Source: W0P28-013 sp963658575 (GTDB lineage: Bacteria > Bacteroidota > Bacteroidia > Bacteroidales > Paludibacteraceae). From it: a DNA stretch of 64,000 bases. The notes under the pieces were generated by a model, which was given only the letters and a program-made list of their open reading frames with translations, did not search any database and was not told where the DNA came from. This document shows positions 60,918-64,000 of this stretch, one piece after another. The stretch spans positions 1 to 64,000 of the forward strand of contig CAVKQB010000001.1 of NCBI GenBank assembly GCA_963658575.1. Direction: 5' to 3'. How positions within the stretch are numbered: position 1 is the first letter of the stretch; the number at the start of each line of letters is the position of its first letter. The position numbers and the translations under genes are program-made.

Positions 60918-61391
60918 TTATTCTTCGGCTTTCGGCTCGCTTTCGGCAACGGGTGCTTCGGCTTTCGGAGCGGCTTTCTTGCTGCGGCGCGTGCGCGTAG
61001 CCTTTTTAGCCGTCGTATCTTTCAGCATATTCTCGTTGTAGTCCACCAACTCGATGATGCACATCTCGGCAGCATCGCCCTGGCGGAATCCCGTGCGCAA
61101 AATACGTGTGTAACCGCCCGGACGGTTGGCCACCTTCTGCGATACCTCGCGGAAAAGTTCGGTAACGGCCTCCTTCTGGCGCAAGCGGCTGAACACAATG
61201 CGGCGCGAAGCCGTCGTGTCGTTCTTCGATTTGGTAATCAGCGGCTCGACGAAAACTTTCAGGGCTTTTGCCTTGGCTGTCGTCGTATTGATGCGCTTGT
61301 GCATGATGAGCGAGCAGGCCATATTTGCCAGCATTGCCTTGCGGTGTTCTGCCGTGCGACCCAAGTGATTTACTTTCTTGTTATGTTTCAT
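60918..61391 (-). CDS. rplQ: 50S ribosomal protein bL17
   Basis: Ribosomal protein near the peptide exit tunnel, 157 aa against 127 in E. coli. MKHNKKVNHLGRTAEHRKAM and HKRINTTTAKAKALKVFVEPL are canonical. The extra length is a C-terminal Lys/Ala/Glu-rich tail (about 125-157, KKATRTRRSKKAAPKAEAPV), common in Bacteroidetes. It lies 6 nt after rpoA and ends the operon. Confidence 0.96.
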   Translation of the reverse strand: MKHNKKVNHLGRTAEHRKAMLANMACSLIMHKRINTTTAKAKALKVFVEPLITKSKNDTTASRRIVFSRLRQKEAVTELFREVSQKVANRPGGYTRILRTGFRQGDAAEMCIIELVDYNENMLKDTTAKKATRTRRSKKAAPKAEAPVAESEPKAEE

Positions 61392-61397
61392 AGCGTG

Positions 61398-62390
61398 TTA
61401 GTCTTTATCAAGTTTATACTTCGTGAGATCCATGCCAAACGACAGGTTCATGCTTGCCAATTTGGTCTCCAACTCGTTCATCGATTTACGGCCGAAGTTG
61501 CGGAATTTGAGCAGTTCGGCGCGCGTGGTGGTGCAGAGTTGTCCAAGTGTCTCTATCTCGGCGGCTTTCAAGCAGTTGAGCGCGCGCACCGACAGATCCA
61601 TATCTGCCAAACGGCTCTTGAACAGCTGGCGCAGACGCAAAGCCTCTTCGTCGAACTCTTCGTCGGCGGGTTTCTCTGCCAAATCCAACTCTATCTTGTC
61701 GTCGGAGAAGAGCACAAAATGCTGAATCAGAATGTGTGCTGCCTCTTGCAGAGCGTCTTTCGGGCTAATCGAACCGTCCGTCGTAATTTCGATGGTCAGT
61801 TTCTCATAGTCGGTCTTCTGCTCCACGCGGTAGTTGTCTACCGTGTATTTCACATTGACGATAGGCGTGTAGATAGCGTCGATGGCGATGGTGCCAATCT
61901 CCTCCGGAATCGTTTTGTTTTCGTCGGCAGGCAGATAGCCACGGCCTTTGTCCATGGTCAGTTCCATGTGCAGTTTGGCCGATGGGTCCATGCGGCAAAT
62001 GACGAGTTCGGGGTTCAACACATCGAAATCGGCCAGTTGCGGTGCCAAATCGCCGGCAGTCAGTTCGGTTTTGCCAGCAACATCAAGCACAATGCGCTTG
62101 CATTCGGGATCCTCGTGGCGCGCTTTGAAACGCACGTGCTTCAAATTCAGAATGATGCTCGTAACGTCGTCTATCACACCCGGAATGGTTGCAAACTCGT
62201 GATCCACGCCGTCGATTTTGACCGACGTGATGGCGTAACCCTCGAGCGACGACAGCAAAATGCGGCGCAGGGCGTTGCCAATGGTTATACCGAAACGAGG
62301 CTCCAGCGGGCGAAAGTCGAATTTGCCGAACGAGTCGGTCGACTCCAGCATGATGACCTTTTCGGGTTTTTGAAATGTTAATAGGGCCAT
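61398..62390 (-). CDS. rpoA: RNA polymerase alpha subunit
   Basis: Alpha subunit that nucleates RNA polymerase assembly and contacts activators and UP elements, 330 aa. The N-terminal domain has LEPRFGITIGNALRRILLSS. The C-terminal domain (about 255-320) has LNCLKAAEIETLGQLCTT and LLKFRNFGRKSMNELETKL, the helix-hairpin-helix DNA-contact region. It lies 11 nt after rpsD. Confidence 0.97.
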   Translation of the reverse strand: MALLTFQKPEKVIMLESTDSFGKFDFRPLEPRFGITIGNALRRILLSSLEGYAITSVKIDGVDHEFATIPGVIDDVTSIILNLKHVRFKARHEDPECKRIVLDVAGKTELTAGDLAPQLADFDVLNPELVICRMDPSAKLHMELTMDKGRGYLPADENKTIPEEIGTIAIDAIYTPIVNVKYTVDNYRVEQKTDYEKLTIEITTDGSISPKDALQEAAHILIQHFVLFSDDKIELDLAEKPADEEFDEEALRLRQLFKSRLADMDLSVRALNCLKAAEIETLGQLCTTTRAELLKFRNFGRKSMNELETKLASMNLSFGMDLTKYKLDKD

Positions 62391-62401
62391 AGTCTTATCG
62401 A

Positions 62402-63007
62402 TTATTTAGAGTACAACTCGACGATTAACTGCTCCTTGATGTTCTCAGGAATATCGGCACGCTCGGGCATGTGCAGGAATTTGCCGGCCATCGCGTTGTT
62501 GTCCCACTCAAGCCACGGATATTTGGCGTGGTTGAAGCCGTTCAGCGCATCAACAATGGCTACAAGCGATTTGTCGCGCTCGCGCACGGCTACCACCTGA
62601 CCCTGTTTTACGCTATACGACGGAATGTTCACCACTTTGCCATCGACGGTGATGTGGCGGTGCGATACCAATTGGCGTGCAGCGGCGCGCGTTTTGGCTA
62701 TGCCCAAACGGTAAACCACATTGTCCAAACGGCTTTCGAGCAACTGCAACAGCACTTCGCCCGTTACGCCTTTCGATGTTTCCGCCTTCTCGAACAGGTT
62801 GCGGAACTGACGTTCCAACACGCCGTAGGTGTATTTGGCTTTCTGTTTCTCTTTCAACTGTGTGCCGTACTCCGACGTTTTGCGCTTGCGCGAATTTCCG
62901 TGTTGTCCCGGAGCGTAGTTGCGGCGTGCCTGGGCTTTGTCGGGTCCGAAGATCGGCTCGCCAAATTTGCGAGCGATTTTTGATTTTGGTCCAATATATC
63001 TTGCCAT
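62402..63007 (-). CDS. rpsD: 30S ribosomal protein uS4
   Basis: Primary 16S rRNA-binding protein, 201 aa. RYIGPKSKIARKFGEPIFG at the N-terminus and the S4 RNA-binding domain RLDNVVYRLGIAKTRAAARQLVSHRHI (residues near 93-120) are diagnostic. No N-terminal zinc-binding cysteines are present. It starts 19 nt after rpsK. Confidence 0.97.
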   Translation of the reverse strand: MARYIGPKSKIARKFGEPIFGPDKAQARRNYAPGQHGNSRKRKTSEYGTQLKEKQKAKYTYGVLERQFRNLFEKAETSKGVTGEVLLQLLESRLDNVVYRLGIAKTRAAARQLVSHRHITVDGKVVNIPSYSVKQGQVVAVRERDKSLVAIVDALNGFNHAKYPWLEWDNNAMAGKFLHMPERADIPENIKEQLIVELYSK

Positions 63008-63026
63008 TTTCTTTGAATTTTAGCGG

Positions 63027-63416
63027 TTATACTCTTCTGCGTTTAGCGGGACGGCAGCCGTTGTGCGGCAGCGGCGTAACGTCGATGATTTCGGTAACTT
63101 CGATGCCCGCGCCGTGTACGGTGCGAATGGCCGACTCACGACCGTTGCCCGGACCTTTCACATAGGCTTTCACTTTTCTCAAACCGAGGTCGAATGCCAC
63201 TTTGGCGCAATCCTGGGCGGCCATTTGGGCGGCATACGGCGTGTTCTTCTTCGAACCGCGGAAACCCATCTTGCCCGCCGACGACCACGAAATAACCTGA
63301 CCTTCGCCGTTGGTTATCGTTACTATGATGTTGTTGAACGACGAGTGGACATGCAGTTGCCCAACGCCATCAACCTTCACTACCCTTTTCTTGGTTGCTA
63401 CTGTTTTCTTTGCCAT
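63027..63416 (-). CDS. rpsK: 30S ribosomal protein uS11
   Basis: Platform ribosomal protein, 129 aa. GQLHVHSSFNNIIVTITN, SWSSAGKMGFRGSKKNTPYA and the C-terminal DVTPLPHNGCRPAKRRRV are canonical. It lies 24 nt downstream of rpsM. Confidence 0.97.
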   Translation of the reverse strand: MAKKTVATKKRVVKVDGVGQLHVHSSFNNIIVTITNGEGQVISWSSAGKMGFRGSKKNTPYAAQMAAQDCAKVAFDLGLRKVKAYVKGPGNGRESAIRTVHGAGIEVTEIIDVTPLPHNGCRPAKRRRV

Positions 63417-63440
63417 AACTTCTAATTTTTAGCAGTTAAA

Positions 63441-63821
63441 CTACTTGGTCGCCTTCTTCTTGTTGGCCACTGTTTTCTTCTTGCCTTTGCGCGTACGGGC
63501 GTTGTTTTTGGTGCGCTGACCACGCAACGGCAGTCCAATACGATGACGCACGCCTCTGTAACAACCGATGTCCATCAGACGTTTGATGTTCAATTGCACT
63601 TCAGAGCGAAGTTCACCTTCTACTTTGAAGTTCGCGCCGATAATTTCACGTATTTTGGCGGCTTCTTCGTCAGTCCAATCCTGAACCTTTTTGGCCAAAT
63701 CGACTCCGGCCTCGGCCAAAATCTTACGTGCGCTACTGCGACCTATTCCGTAGATATAAGTCAATCCAACTTCCCCACGTTTGTTCTGGGGCAAATCTAC
63801 TCCTACAATTCTTATTGCCAT
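63441..63821 (-). CDS. rpsM: 30S ribosomal protein uS13
   Basis: Head-domain ribosomal protein that forms intersubunit bridges, 126 aa. It starts MAIRIVGVDLPQNKRGEVGL. The conserved YGIGRSSARKIL and CYRGVRHRIGLPLRGQRTKNNARTRKG segments (about 90-115) are present, followed by a lysine-rich C-terminal tail. Confidence 0.97.
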   Translation of the reverse strand: MAIRIVGVDLPQNKRGEVGLTYIYGIGRSSARKILAEAGVDLAKKVQDWTDEEAAKIREIIGANFKVEGELRSEVQLNIKRLMDIGCYRGVRHRIGLPLRGQRTKNNARTRKGKKKTVANKKKATK

Positions 63822-63838
63822 AATTGTTTGTTTTTACG

Positions 63839-63955
63839 TTATCCCTGACGTTGTTTCATCTTGGGATTTTTTTTGTTAATAACATACAAGCGTCCTTTTC
63901 TGCGAACGATTTTGCAATCGTCGTTGCGCTTCTTGATAGATGCTCTTACTTTCAT
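63839..63955 (-). CDS. rpmJ: 50S ribosomal protein bL36
   Basis: Tiny ribosomal protein of 38 aa, translated by eye from the minus strand: starts MKVRASIKKRNDDCKIVRRK and ends NKKNPKMKQRQG. The zinc-ligand pattern of C+ paralogues is reduced to a single Cys (residue 14), so this is the C-minus form. It lies between infA and rpsM, the usual place, with 17 nt to rpsM. Confidence 0.93.
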   Translation of the reverse strand: MKVRASIKKRNDDCKIVRRKGRLYVINKKNPKMKQRQG

Positions 63956-63974
63956 TTTATTTGTTAATTTTAGA

Positions 63975-64000
63975 TTATTTGTATCTGAACGATATGCGAC
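63975..64000 (-). CDS. infA: Translation initiation factor IF-1, C-terminal end only
   Basis: The last 26 nt of the window, read on the minus strand, give the end of a frame: (G)RISFRYK followed by TAA. IF-1 of Bacteroidetes ends with this sequence, and infA normally precedes rpmJ. The rest of the gene lies beyond the window edge. Confidence 0.8.

Noticed and set aside
58925..61000. 691-aa plus-strand frame overlapping mutL
   Set aside because: Arg/His/Thr-rich translation typical of an out-of-frame reading; mutL in the other frame is a clear, complete gene.

Overview
The window comes from the chromosome of a Bacteroidetes bacterium, most likely order Bacteroidales. Four things point there. 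Promoters have the Bacteroidetes form TTTG-N19..21-TAnnTTTG (seen before rbfA, the DMT transporter gene, the CMD/cupin gene, rpsF, initiator tRNA and a small orphan gene). There is a PorX-type response regulator of the type IX secretion system (T9SS), plus at least two secreted proteins with T9SS-like C-terminal sorting domains. IspG is of the long type, and an EF-G paralogue of the Bacteroidetes EF-G2 type is present. The rpmJ and infA C-terminal sequences also look Bacteroidetes. No rRNA, CRISPR array, prophage or insertion sequence was seen.

Layout. Positions 209-12089 (minus strand) form one co-directional run: rseC-rnfBCDGEA (ion-pumping ferredoxin:NAD oxidoreductase), a DNA methyltransferase/restriction endonuclease pair, then aroB, dapB and lepB. 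Positions 12180-17743 (plus) carry rbfA, a LolC/E-like permease, porX and a CPA2 antiporter with a cytosolic domain. Positions 17835-25852 (plus) hold ispG and an accessory metabolic group: DMT transporter, CMD/cupin protein, DXS-like transketolase, AraC regulator and MFS exporter. Positions 26004-27084 are rpsF-rpsR-rplI with an intrinsic terminator. Positions 27542-34954 (minus) are serS and the cell-shape cluster mreB-mreC-mreD-mrdA-rodA. Positions 35289-37652 (minus) carry a TtcA-like enzyme, pdxB, a lipoprotein and an initiator tRNA that has its own promoter and terminator. Positions 37781-60851 (plus) carry pssA, a secreted endonuclease I fusion, an EF-G paralogue, a two-gene surface-protein locus (975 aa and 3273 aa), manC, a small membrane protein and mutL. 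The window ends with the ribosomal alpha operon on the minus strand (part of infA, then rpmJ, rpsM, rpsK, rpsD, rpoA, rplQ).

How the parts may work together. PorX regulates T9SS in relatives, and the endonuclease and the giant repeat protein look like T9SS cargo, so the window holds a regulator and candidate clients but no visible secretion core gene. The most unusual single object is the 3273-aa protein. It has two PCMD-like domains, each followed by about 15 divergent cadherin-like beta-sandwich repeats, and a terminal sorting domain. Its partner gene lies just upstream behind a structured leader.

The most unusual non-coding signal is a family of short AT-rich intergenic words reused in both orientations across at least seven spacers. 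It includes an approximately 80-bp near-duplicate with a GC-rich palindrome on either side of rodA-mrdA-mreD. Other points of interest are an EF-G paralogue whose switch II histidine is replaced by Asn, a DXS-like enzyme lacking the THQG motif, a MutL with a degenerate DQHA-type motif, and Shine-Dalgarno-like tracts before rpsR and rplI in a genome that otherwise seems not to use them. All calls are from reading sequence and translations; no database search was run.
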